A DNA stretch of 64,000 nt from Siphlonurus alternatus (taxonomy: Eukaryota > Arthropoda > Insecta > Ephemeroptera > Siphlonuridae). The stretch is taken from positions 17,299,971-17,363,970 of the forward strand of contig OX463785.1 in NCBI GenBank assembly GCA_949825025.1, read 5' to 3'. Numbering within the stretch: the stretch's first letter is position 1; each line of letters starts with the position of its first letter. The position numbers and the translations under genes are program-made. A model generated the notes under the pieces. It ran no database searches. It had not been told where the DNA came from and was given only the letters and a program-made list of their open reading frames with translations. Below are positions 11,099 to 21,862 of the stretch, piece after piece.

Positions 11099-12400
11099 GT
11101 TTTACATTTCCCGCTTGCCTGGGCCAACCCTCATAGTTGGCATCGATTTGAAAAAAGTTTCTAAAAGAAAAAGAGTGTGGGCAACTTTCATACTGCGCGG
11201 AATTTTCGATTTCAGGTGTGCTCAAAAGTTATTCGAGGGGGAAAGTGGTCGATTTTTAGCATGCGTAAACCCTATGTTCCCATGCGATTTTTTGACTTTT
11301 TTGAAAATCGAAAAATCGAGCCGAAGAAAAGTTAGGACTTGCCAAAAGCTTTCAGAAAAGGTCTTAAACTCGTTCCTAACCGAAAAATTGCCGAAACTGT
11401 TGGGGGGGTTCACCAGATTGAAGCTTGCAAAAAAGCTTTTGAAAACTACCCCTCTGGAGGGAGCCCAAGGGGCCCCAGGGGCCCAAATTGATATTGGTCA
11501 GATAGCCCGTTAAATTTGAATCCTGATGAGTTCCAATACAAAAACCGGGGGTCCCTTCGGGGCACCTTTTATGGGGTCCAAAAATAAAAGTTGCACCCCT
11601 AGGGGTTTCGGGTGTCATACTGTACAGATCTGGCCATAGCACGGTAAGTATGCTTCGGAGGTGCCATGTTTGTATTTGGCGAAGCTGCGTCGTCTGTCGG
11701 GACACACTTTTGCCGTGGAAACCTTCGCCATAGCTCTTCAATCTAATGATTTAAGGCAAGGGCCGTAAAACACCGTTTTTTCGAGGTCCCAAACTTCCGG
11801 GGCCCGCAGCCGCGGAACCAAAACAGATAGGAGGAAGCTCACATGAAGCTAAAAGATGCCCGACACAGTCTTCTAAACGATTCGACTAAAAAAAGTTTGA
11901 GTTTCCAACTTTAAATGACTTTTTTGGCAAAAACCGCAAAAACGGCGATTTTGTTTGAAAAAAACACTAAAACGGCCATAAAAAATTTTTGGGACAAAAA
12001 TTCAAAAATAACACCTCCCATATAAAAGTTTACGTCCCGGGCTACATTTCGCCCATTGGGACCTAAGCTCTAACTCTCAAAACCGCTTACCGGTGGTTTT
12101 TTAAAAAAATTAACATTATCGCTTATGGCGGGCGAACGGTGCACCGGACGCCATCTTTGAAGGCAAAAAGTAGGGGTAGCGCATGTTACCTAAAGCCGTT
12201 TTTGGGGTCAAAACGTCATTTTTCGGAAATTTTTGAAATTTCGGGAATTTTGGAAATACCCCCCGGGAATTTTTGGGAATTTTTGGATTTTGAAAATGAC
12301 GGGTGGGGCCCTTCGGGTCCCACCCGGGACGCGCCCTGCAGGCGCAGCGGGGCCCTGCGGGCCCCGCGGAGGGCCCTCCGGGCCCCTCAAAGATTCTTGA
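11099..12400 (+). repeat. Unidentified GC-richer repeat-like segment
   Basis: This segment continues the composition and wording of the tandem units: runs such as GAAAATCGAAAAATCGAG, and GGGGCCCC-type palindromes near 11466-11490 and 11550. It then returns sharply to A+T-rich DNA after 12395. Its longest frames (149 and 121 aa, on opposite strands) look like compositional artefacts. A donor-like CACG/GTAAGTATG occurs at about 11640. I could not assign it to a known transposon class. Confidence 0.5.
12301..12390. repeat. Four consecutive GC-rich hairpins
   Basis: Within 90 bp there are four perfect or near-perfect stems. They are GGGTGGGGCCC/GGGTCCCACCC (12301-12325, loop TTC, one G-T pair), GCGCC/GGCGC (12331-12345), GCGGGGCCC/GGGCCCCGC (12347-12367, loop TGC) and GGGCCC/GGGCCC (12371-12385). 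The first closes on C-TTCG-G, the very stable tetraloop form in RNA; the same CCCTTCGGG core recurs near 10930 and 11553. The array sits at the right edge of the island. Confidence 0.85.
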
Positions 12401-12424
12401 CCATGCATTTCAAATCAGAGATTT

Positions 12425-12900
12425 AGTGCTTTTAATATAATATAATTTCCTTTGTATTATGAATTTGGTATCAGTGTAGTTGCAAATGTATTTCATTTAA
12501 TATATATTATACTTTTATCATGTTAGTTTTTTTCATATATTTGTTAATGAATTTACAAATGATGTTGCACTGTGTATGAACTTGTAAAAAGCTTTGTGTA
12601 TACCCGAAACGTTCAATAAATTTGGTATTTTATACGATGGCTGCTATAACGATATTTATTTCAACTTTTATAACTCTTCTTATTTTAGTGTATTTTACTT
12701 TATACTGTAATGTATAAATTACAATCGTTTTTAATACAGTTTGCATTTTTACTGTCCATAAACATTTTTCTTTATATTTATAATTGCTTTTTAACATATC
12801 AGATTAAAAGTTTAAAAACTCTGCCAAAAAAAAAATTATATTTCTCTATTTAGCAGATTATTTTATGTATTTTGTTACTTAACTTTTATAAAATTATTTT
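12425..12900. other. A+T-rich DNA right of the island
   Basis: No gene seen. A CCCGAAACGTTCAATAAA string at about 12604 contains an AATAAA polyadenylation-type hexamer and could be the tail of a retroelement transcript, but nothing upstream confirms this. Confidence 0.4.
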
Positions 12901-12904
12901 AACA

Positions 12905-12934
12905 ATTTTTTTTTCTTTTTTGTTACAGGTAAGA
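12905..12934 (+). promoter_or_regulatory. Ratchet-type splice motif (acceptor abutting donor)
   Basis: A T-rich polypyrimidine tract (TTTTTTTTTCTTTTTTG) leads into TTACAG ending at 12928, directly followed by GTAAGA. An acceptor with no exon before the next donor is the recognised form of recursive splice sites in very long insect introns. If functional, it would place this part of the window inside a large plus-strand intron. The motif alone can arise by chance in A+T-rich DNA. Confidence 0.4.
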
Positions 12935-13079
12935 CCACTTCTTTACTACTGAACTTATGTTTCCACAATGTAAATAGAGTAAGTATAATTTAGACAAACT
13001 ATACTGGAAAGTAATTGTAAAATAAAAATGTAAATTTTATCAATATATTTGAACTACCTGTAAAGTTTACATTATCTTG

Positions 13080-13272
13080 GTTACCTATCTACCTGACTCT
13101 CTCGTTTGGTTGTGATCTGATTACGTTAATCCAACCTCTGGAGCTGGCAGCTTTCTCTCTCTCCTCTCACCTGCACAGCAACGCTGCTGGTACTCGGGAA
13201 CTCACCTCAGATAATCACCAGCAATACTTTCCGAGCACGTTTCTCCATGAATAAAAAGTACCCTCTTTTGAA
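13080..13272 (-). other. GC-richer island with two minus-strand donor motifs
   Basis: This island stands out from A+T-rich flanks. On the minus strand, a short open stretch (about 13212-13268) ends in CTGAG/GTGAGT, a very good donor. A second donor-like GTGCAG/GTGAGAGG lies about 35 nt further on, which would fit alternative 5' splice sites or a 5' UTR exon. The acceptor side (TTTTTCAAAAG) is weak. It could equally be an unrelated conserved non-coding patch. Confidence 0.25.
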
Positions 13273-13279
13273 AAATAAA

Positions 13280-14011
13280 AAATAAAAAACTTTACTATTA
13301 TAATATCAAGGTGTAACTTTTTTTTGTATGTGAATTAAAATATTCAAAGGTTTTTATATTTGTTTCTTTTTTACAAGCGTATTAATTTTGCAATTTTTTT
13401 GTAGTAAGTTGTATATACTATTTAAATTTATATTTTATTATAATTATATCTAAATACATTTGAATAGAAAAATTAATTACTAAGATTTTCAAGGTATTTT
13501 TTCCATATATCAGGTTTATTTTAATTAAGGGTAACAGTGCATTAATATATTTTACACAGTAACAAATCATAGCCTCTATATGCCTGTACCAATTAAGTAT
13601 GTGTATAGAGATGTATAAAACATTGTTGTTGTATGTTATGTATAGTAATGCTATACCTTCATTGCACTCCTTTATGAATTAATATTTGATCTCAACCATT
13701 TTTGCTTAACATCATTATCAATAAATATTTACATCGAATGTGTAGAGAATATATTACAACTGGATTCCTCGAAACTATGCGAGACTTCTGATCTTGTAAT
13801 ACAAATTCCAACTCTCAATGTTTAAAACAATAAATTTTAAAACCAATAAAAGATCTGTAAATTTTTTCAGATCTATAATAAAACTCCCTGTTTAAAATCC
13901 AAATACACAATGTATTTTAAACCAAAATATAGTCAATTCCACATGAAACTGGTACATTTTTATTTACTTATTCAGTATTATTTTTTTATTAGTATTATTA
14001 GTTACAATGTT
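13280..14011. other. A+T-rich DNA without recognised gene
   Basis: No credible frame. A short AGATCTG/CAGATCT hairpin lies near 13850-13873. Confidence 0.45.
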
Positions 14012-14014
14012 AAA

Positions 14015-14156
14015 AGCCGGAATTACACGATATACAATTTTGCATACAATTTTTCTTTACAAGAAAATTTCATCTCCATATAAACAAATGGAGTTGAAGT
14101 TTTCTTGTAAGGAAAAATTATATGTAAAATTGTATCGTGTAATAAAGGATGTAGCT
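14015..14156. mobile_element. Foldback MITE B, copy 1
   Basis: The inverted ends AGCCGGAATTACACGAT and ATCGTGTAATAAAGGATGTAGCT are imperfect mirror copies around a TCCATATAAACAAATGGA centre. It belongs to a five-copy family in this window (also 31.7, 34.7, 49.5 and 53.6 kb). The right flank is TAA; the left flank is AAA or TAA with an extra A, so the duplication is slightly degraded here. No internal gene. Confidence 0.85.
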
Positions 14157-14335
14157 TAATATAGCATAATCTACTATCTTTTTACTGTAGCCAAGAGTTT
14201 TACAATATTACAATTGGGTGCTGCAGAAATGATATAACAGTATTGTTATATTATCCAAAACAGTTTTATTTATATATTGGAATGAAACAAACATTATAGC
14301 ATAGAACTTTTACACTATATAGTAAGAAATATATT

Positions 14336-14512
14336 GGGGGGCATTCACAAAGCACTTTAACCCCAACTTTAGCCCCAAGTTTTATCCCTGGTACTAAACA
14401 TGGTGCTAAACCAGGGGCTAACCATGTATAGCTCCTAGTTTAGCACCACGTTTAGTACCAGGGATAAAACTTGGGGCTAAAGTTGGGGTTAAAGTGCTTT
14501 GTGAATGTCCCC
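14336..14512. mobile_element. Foldback MITE E, copy 1 (177 bp)
   Basis: A long, almost perfect palindrome. The left arm from GCATTCACAAAGCACTTTAA is mirrored by TTAAAGTGCTTTGTGAATGT at the right. The arms contain repeated GCTAAA/TTTAGC words, and both ends carry a G/C run. A close relative lies at 55156-55326 and a distant one at 38038-38194. I could not define a clear target duplication, so the superfamily is left open. Confidence 0.85.
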
Positions 14513-16070
14513 AATTATGTATAATGGTTATAAATATGATATTATACACGTATGCAATTTATTATTTGGATTTTTATTACTATCTTATACCTAATCCCAT
14601 TCTTACATTTCAAACTCATTGTTATGTTTTGCCTGTAAAAAAATATTTATAGAAAAAAACACTTAAAATTCAAAGTCTTTCCAAAAATGTAATACCTATA
14701 TAGGAACATCCTTTTTTTATGTTATTTGACTAAATGGGTATTAGTGTTACACGTCAAATATCTAGAAAAGGAGAAAGGAAAAAAAAATCTTGGATGGTCT
14801 GCACGTTTTTAAAAAACTAGAACAGCAGCAGGTTGAGTGAAGAAACATGTAGGAAAGAACTTGTCGAGAATACCTAAACATTCAGTCGAGTTCACTTCGA
14901 TGAGAAATGTTGGCATCATGGAAACTCAATACTTTACATTGTAAATTATTTATGAATCATCCCATTTTATTATTTATCACTGACCTACAGTATGTTTGTT
15001 ACTTTTTTAGTAATTTATTTCGATTTTATTTCTCTTGAATATTTTAATATTTATCGGTACAGTTCATATTACCAGGCGCGCCGAGAGATATTTTTCAATG
15101 CAAGGACATTGAAATGAAACTCTCTTTTTTGAACTGTATTATAAGAAAAATATCATGGCTGTTTTTTAATAGTGTTTACAGGATCGAAAATAATTTTTAC
15201 TTGTTTGAAATAAGTGGAGCAATTTTTCATCATATTTAGAGTAAAACAGATACAATTCCTTTTAAAAAAATATAATATATGCAATGAAAATTTATTAGTA
15301 AGTGGAAAACCTTATTTAAAATACTATTAAAATATCATTGTTTCTTGGAGTTTAATGGTTAACAAGAAATACTGTCATAGTAATTGAAGTGGTGAATGTT
15401 GCATTTACTGACCATTTTTACTGGGTTTCCACGGTAATCTCAGTTAAACAAAACAAATATTTCATCATATTACAAAATTTTTTTAATATCAATAAATAAT
15501 AATTCACACGAATAATAAAAAAAATTCAACTAAGCTCGTTCCTTTTAATTATTAAAAACACGTATAATAAATTTAATGTAAATTTTAATCTGTCCGATAC
15601 TGTTATTTATCAGCAAGTTATTGTATAAATTGAATGTGACTTTCAATAAAGAACCCATGTAATTTTTACCATATAGATAGAAAAACAATAAAAGGTGTTT
15701 TATATTTTGTGCACAGCCAGCAGAAATAATATTGTTTTATCTTTCCAGTCACTTTTTTACTTTTTTTTTTTTTTTTTTACCTTACGAAACAATTTCTTTT
15801 ATTGTTATTATTGAACATCAAAATGAAATCTTTATTTCTTTGTTTAATAAAATTGACATTTTTGTTTCAATTTATTGATATTATTTTAAAATACATCAAT
15901 ACATCACTAATTCTTACAGCCAAATTTTTTTATTTGTTATATATTGATAGAAATATTAGAAAAAAATTTATACTATCATTTATTATAGACTTTAGACATG
16001 AATTTTACTTTATAATAAATATTATTTCTTTATATTGTCTAACGTCAGTCAAACAATATAGCCAGTAAGA
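14513..16070. other. A+T-rich DNA without recognised gene
   Basis: Background sequence with poly(T) at about 15762-15778 and no splice-bounded frame. The open frame at 15802-16068 is Ile/Phe/Leu-rich, as expected of translated A+T-rich DNA. Confidence 0.45.
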
Positions 16071-16204
16071 TTGACGATGTTACAGAGTTATGCAGACGTT
16101 TCGTGTGGGAAACACGCGGTGAGGAAAAAAAAAAAAAAAACTTCCGTTCTCCGTTTTTTTTTTCATCCCTTCAACGTCGTGAGAGCAATAAATCGTAACT
16201 TCTT

Positions 16205-16397
<193 letters not shown>

Positions 16398-16834
16398 CCT
16401 GACACCGCAATACAGCACTAGAGTATTGCAACCACATTGCTTATTCATAAGATGTGAGGTCAACATTTTTCCGTTATATGGCACTAGTTAAAAAAAAAAA
16501 ATCAATTTCAATTTCTCGTTTTTTTACTATTTTTTTTTATATATAGAAGTCCTTTTTTTTCTCTACTCGTACTTTGAATAAAAAATATATATACGCAGTG
16601 TGATATTACAAATTTTTAATATCACAATGGATTATTATGTAAATATTTCAATATTTTTGTCTGAAAGCAGTATAAATTATATTATTTATTTATTTATTTA
16701 GTATAGTTTAAAAACATGATAATATTTTTTATCTGTCAGGACTTATTTTTAAACGTTGAACTTTCAATTTAGTACAAAAATAATACGGGAATATTATAGA
16801 GTTTTTTCCCAGGTGAAAAATACCAGGTGTGCAA

Positions 16835-16982
16835 ATCGGTTTCACTGTACTACCCAGTAATCACAGTGTTTTAAATTTCTTGGAACGGTACTGTAAAGTT
16901 TTGGCAAAGTATTGGCCGAACAGTCTCAGCACTGGGCCATCACTGGACCGACAGAGTTGTGTTTACTGGGTACGGTCCGATC
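16835..16982. mobile_element. Degenerate foldback element N
   Basis: The left segment AATCGG...CTACCCAGTAATCACAG and the right segment TTGTGTTTACTGGGTACGG...CCGATC are imperfect inverted copies about 100 bp apart. The interior contains GTCTCAGCACTGGGCCATCA. The structure suggests an old MITE. No target duplication was identified. Confidence 0.5.
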
Positions 16983-16999
16983 TAAATTATTATATTTTT

Positions 17000-19990
17000 T
17001 TCATTCAAAAGTATGCAGCTGCATGTATTTTTACAAAAAGGAACAAATAATTCAAATTAAATTTATTTATTTTATCAAATTCCAGATACAGTTGAAACAA
17101 AATAATTGTCCCCAAAGTTAATGTTTTGCAGATTTTATGAATTCTTAATAGAAATTTTAATTAATTCTTTAATTATTTAAAATTCCCATTAAGAATTGTA
17201 GGGATGTGCTCATGTTTTTAGCTTAATTGAGAAAGTTACTAACACCATAGAAATATTTTGGAAGTATGTAGGAGCTAACTTATCTGGATATTGGAGAGTT
17301 ATTTCATGTTTATGCTATAGAGGTTTGATATACAGAAAACTTATTAGTAAATTCATACTCCCTATATACATCATAAATAGAGGAACATATTTATTGATGC
17401 ATATTTAGTATCTATCTTATCTGCTTGACTTATTTTTACTATAACTAAAAGCTAATTAAATCCTTCCTTATAATTTGAAATACCTCGTATTATAAACGCC
17501 TATTTTTTTTTTTTTCATTAAGTTTCTTACCATAAAGTTTTACAATATTATCCCCAGCAGCAAAGAATAACAGCTAGGAATGATAGCACAATAAAGACTC
17601 TAATATACAAAAAAATATTAAAAAATCTCCCTAACTCGATCTATATTATTATAATATGGTCATTAAAATTGCAAATATTATTCATATTAATGTTCTCGCG
17701 ATTTTTGGATATTACTCAAACTCCCAATGATAAAAAACTGACATGTTATGTACAAGTATTCATGAATATGGTGAGCTTAATCTATCATGTACCACCCTAT
17801 ACTTGTACAGTGTAATTAAGTAGAGATTAGAGCGAGTTCGAAACAGGTCAAACACTGTTGTAACATGTTAAAATCTAATGTGTTTGCCAGTACAAGAACT
17901 ATGTTAATTATGTATGAATAAAAAAATAACGTGTGATGGATAGCATTTTGTCAAACTTTTTTTTGTTTATTTATGCTGTTATATAAAACTCGGAACAGAG
18001 TGAACATTACCCTTGCTCTGTTACACAACAAAAGTATACATTTTTTTTTTTTTACATACATTGCTTATAGACTGCAGTACTCTTGACGTTCCTAAAAAAT
18101 ATATACATTTCTTTTTGTTTAGTTAATTCAGATTGGTATGCTTGGAATGATACTAAATCTTTTACAGTTTAAAACACAAGATTGCATTTAAATTGCAATT
18201 AAATTTTCAAAAAAATTATTTAATTTTATTTACTTTATGTTATTAATTTTTTTTTAATATATTAATTTTTTTACAACTTATTAAAATGTAAAACAAATTA
18301 ACCTTGGCTGGTGCAAAATTCTGTATTAAATATAACAATAAAAAAAAAAAAATTTACTATACTAAACTTTAAATTATTCATTTTTATAAATCGTTTTACC
18401 ACAATATCAAAAAATTATGTTGTTCCTGCCAAGTATGTAAAATGTGTACTGGTGCAGCTTTTCAATGTGGATAGAGAAATATTTTGAGTTTCTATACTAC
18501 GTCACTAACTTAACTATGCTATGCTTTATTTTGAAAAAGAAAAATTAATGCTCTAAAAATTTAATTATATGGTGTGTGCATGAAAGTTTTTTTAATCATC
18601 ATTATTTAATCACTAAAGTCATGAAAAAGTTCATAATTAAAATGTACAAAATGTATTTTAAGGATACTCCCTACAGGTATAAAAGTCTTTAAACACGATA
18701 AGATATTGTGTTAAAGTTTTTTACATGCGTTATAAACTTTTGTATCTAATGTTTTTGTTAAGGAAACTTCAGAATTATATCTCAAACTTATCAAGTTAAC
18801 TAACCATGCATTTTCTTCATTAATTAATCAGGTTCGTTGATATTAGGTGAAAATGTTATGCCAGCTCTGTTTTTCAATTAATAAATTTATATAATAGTTG
18901 ATTTTATTCTTAACACAGTAGTCTAGTTTAAAACATTATACATAAAATTTAATAACTTATTATATTAAGAATAATATTATAGTGTTTGGGGATCCAAATG
19001 TTTTATATATAGGCTCGATATTTCTTAAAAAATAACATGAAGCAATGGGAGTTGTAGTACGAATGAAGAAAAATCAAATTTTGTTATTCAAGTTTACAAA
19101 TTGATTTTAGTATCTCTACAATACTCTGAAAAGAGTGCAAGCTTCAAGTTTTCTTACATAATAAAATTCGCATGACATGCGTTCGTAGAAATTTTATTGC
19201 TCGTAAAATTTCGCTTCAATTTTACTTGAATAAATATTACACAAAGAATACTGTAGAGTCGTTCACATGAATGTACTTTATATAAATTTCCTATTTTTTT
19301 TAAATTAATTTAGGAACGTAATAATTGGTTTATTCTTATTTACTAACCATGCATTAGCTATAATAATCGGTATTTGTTATTTTGTCACGGCCAAGCAACA
19401 GAATACAAAATTAGTTAAATAATCCACCCTGTCGCAAGAATGTTTTATTATATATATTTAATATATTTAATAAAATAAAAAAAATTAATTTTGTATCCTT
19501 TATGTTATTAAAAAGAAATACTATAAATTAAATTAATATATCATTTTACATATAATATAATTATTTTTATTGTATTTAAATATTTATGAACAAAACCAAC
19601 ACTTATTAAATTTAAAAATATAAAATAGAAATTACAGTTGATATTTTGTTACAAATACTACTGAACATTTAAAAGAATTATTATGTAATAATTTAAACAA
19701 TGTTATCCATTTTACTAACACAGCAAATATATCTCTCAGAAGTACGGTAACATGAAGTAACATAATATATTTAAACAGAAAGCTTAGGAACTCCCTGTAG
19801 AGACGATGCTATATAAGAATATATTTATGATGGTTTAAAGGCAAAATCCTTTGTGCCAACTTAGTGGTCAGCAGTAGAAGAGGGCAATGGATCAATAGAA
19901 TAAGAAGTCGCCGCTCTTATATAACGAAGGTGTGGATAAATAATGGAAGTATGAGAGTGAGAAAATATAGAGAGCTCAGGGAGAATGTGG
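17000..19990. other. A+T-rich DNA without recognised gene
   Basis: About 3 kb of background. The only structure noted is a small inverted repeat, TGTACAAGTAT (17749-17759) against ATACTTGTACA (17799-17809). No coding, RNA or larger repeat signal. Confidence 0.45.
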
Positions 19991-20006
19991 AATGAAAATA
20001 AAGATA

Positions 20007-20010
<4 letters not shown>

Positions 20011-20096
<86 letters not shown>
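20011..20096. repeat. (GA)n microsatellite
   Basis: About 43 uninterrupted GA units, in the opposite orientation to the other CT tracts. The purine-rich flank 19860-20010 is somewhat less A+T-rich than its surroundings. Confidence 0.98.
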
Positions 20097-20099
<3 letters not shown>

Positions 20100-21470
20100 C
20101 CAATATCACACAGCAGGGATCACTTAAACAATCGGATTAGTATAAAGATCTAGACCAAAGGATTTTCGTTATTCTTTTTTTTCTCTTTAAAAAAAAGTCT
20201 TGATCCTCTCTGGTTTTTCATTGTCATTACAGTGATCTTATCACTCCGTGGTACTTAACTTTTATCACCTACTATCGTGTTGTATAGAAGATGACTATCT
20301 CCTCTATTTTTTTTACTAAAGACATTTTCTTTCTTGTAAAATTTCTTGTAATTCCTTTTTTTTGAAATGTCTCATGACCTCATTCACGTAATAGTTATAT
20401 ATTAAAGAAGAATTTAAGATAGTGAAATAACTTCTATTAGTATGTATAAGATGTAGAAATTTTTCATTATTTCAATGTATTAAAATGATGAATAGTTAAA
20501 TGTTATGAACTAAAAATATACTTTTTTATATTCTATATAGTATGAATTTGAATTTATTATGCTTAAGATATAGAAGTGATTTGTTTTGATACATGACTTT
20601 TTACATTTTCAGAGATATTTAAAAAAATTATCACGTTTTCAATAACACGAATGAATATTTTTGTAAGCGTACATCTTTATGTACTGTAATAGCTATTAAA
20701 TAAGTGACCTATTTTTGCTAGCATTTGTAAGCTTGCAAACTCCATATTACATTTTATACATGACTGTAATACTACCATAAATTTTAATGTTTAATTACTT
20801 ACTGCAAGTCCAGCATTTTTGTCATAAATTTACAACGTACGCCAAAAAAAAGTTAAAATAATAGGTTTAAAAGCTACCTTTTTTACGTGTAAACGAGTAC
20901 AAATAGATGCTTTCTTTTACATTTATAAATTCAATTTAAAATGAAATATATTAGAAAAATCATATTACGTTCATATAAGAAGTTTGGGCTTGAGTACCTA
21001 AGACTTTATTCCAGTTTCACTTAATTAAAAAGGGTTTTATTTTTTTACTATAAAAACACAATACAATAGATACACATAGTCGAGTCAGATAAGAAAATAT
21101 TTCGATATTAAAATAAACTTTGATTATTTCAAATTGAAAATATTAAAACTAGAAGAAAATATGCAAATAAAAAACACATTATAAAAAATAAAACACTGAA
21201 ATAATATAGTTACATAATTATGAAAAAAATAGTATGATACCGACTAAAATTGGCCTTTCTCCAAAAAGAAATAATTACCTTGATTTTTAAAGAAAATAGA
21301 AAATGCAAATTATATATCAGGTATTAGATTTATAGGGCATTCAAATATTTAATTTCTGTACATTGTCTTTGTGTTCAATAAATAATTTACACAAATATAT
21401 AATTCCATGCTACATAACTAAAACAAATAATAAATTCATATTGCAAATATACTGTAAAACATTCAATTCA
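20100..21470. other. A+T-rich DNA without recognised gene
   Basis: No frame, foldback or RNA gene recognised. Confidence 0.45.
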
Positions 21471-21487
21471 AAATTACTTTTTTTCAG

Positions 21488-21613
21488 GAACACCATTTTA
21501 CCTTGAGGTTCGGCAAATTGTTTAGCATATTAACGGAGAGGGTTGCATACTTTAGACTTATTACGTTGAATAAGGCTACAAAGGCAACCGTTAATGTTGA
21601 AATCTTAAAGTAA
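21488..21613 (+). CDS. Weak candidate terminal exon
   Basis: A good acceptor (ACTTTTTTTCAG ending at 21487) is followed by 41 open codons to a TAA at 21611-21613. The peptide includes FGKLFSILTERVAYFRLITL and is not low-complexity. There is no supporting neighbour exon, and the DNA also contains a small TTAACGG/CCGTTAA inverted pair, so a repeat origin is possible. Family not recognised. Confidence 0.22.
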   Translation, partial: EHHFTLRFGKLFSILTERVAYFRLITLNKATKATVNVEILK

Positions 21614-21661
21614 TTTCAAAAATATTTACATGCTAATACAAAAGCTAGCAGTTACAATTAA

Positions 21662-21859
21662 AGGCGTATTTTCATGAGCGATGCTACGTGATTTTTACGC
21701 ACAAGCTGTGAAATCAAGAGAATTCACGGGGTTGCGGCAGCGAAATCGCGATATTATTTTAATTTGTCAAAAATAGCCGCCATGCAGTATATTTCACGCA
21801 TAATTGGCACATAATTGGCGCCTCGTCGCGTGCTGAAAATTGCCGGTGTAAATCCACCT
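21662..21859. mobile_element. Foldback MITE C, copy 1 (198 bp, TSD TAA)
   Basis: The ends AGGCGTATTTTCATGAGCGA and AATTGCCGGTGTAAATCCACCT are inverted relatives flanked by TAA on both sides (21659-21661 and 21860-21862). Shared internal words with the 31.2- and 36-kb copies include GCCGCCAT, CGCGATATTA and ACGCACAAGCTGTGAAAT. A 3-bp TNA duplication fits PIF/Harbinger-type elements. No transposase. Confidence 0.8.
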
Positions 21860-21862
21860 TAA

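Noticed and set aside
11064..11513. 149-codon plus-strand frame, the longest non-repetitive-looking frame of the island
   Set aside because: It starts inside tandem unit 2 and runs across its boundary, has no recognisable domain, and overlaps an equally long minus-strand frame, so it is probably compositional.
12595..12625. 3' end of a Penelope-like or DIRS-like retroelement (CGAAACGTTCAATAAA)
   Set aside because: The resemblance is one short string, and no matching reading frame lies upstream.
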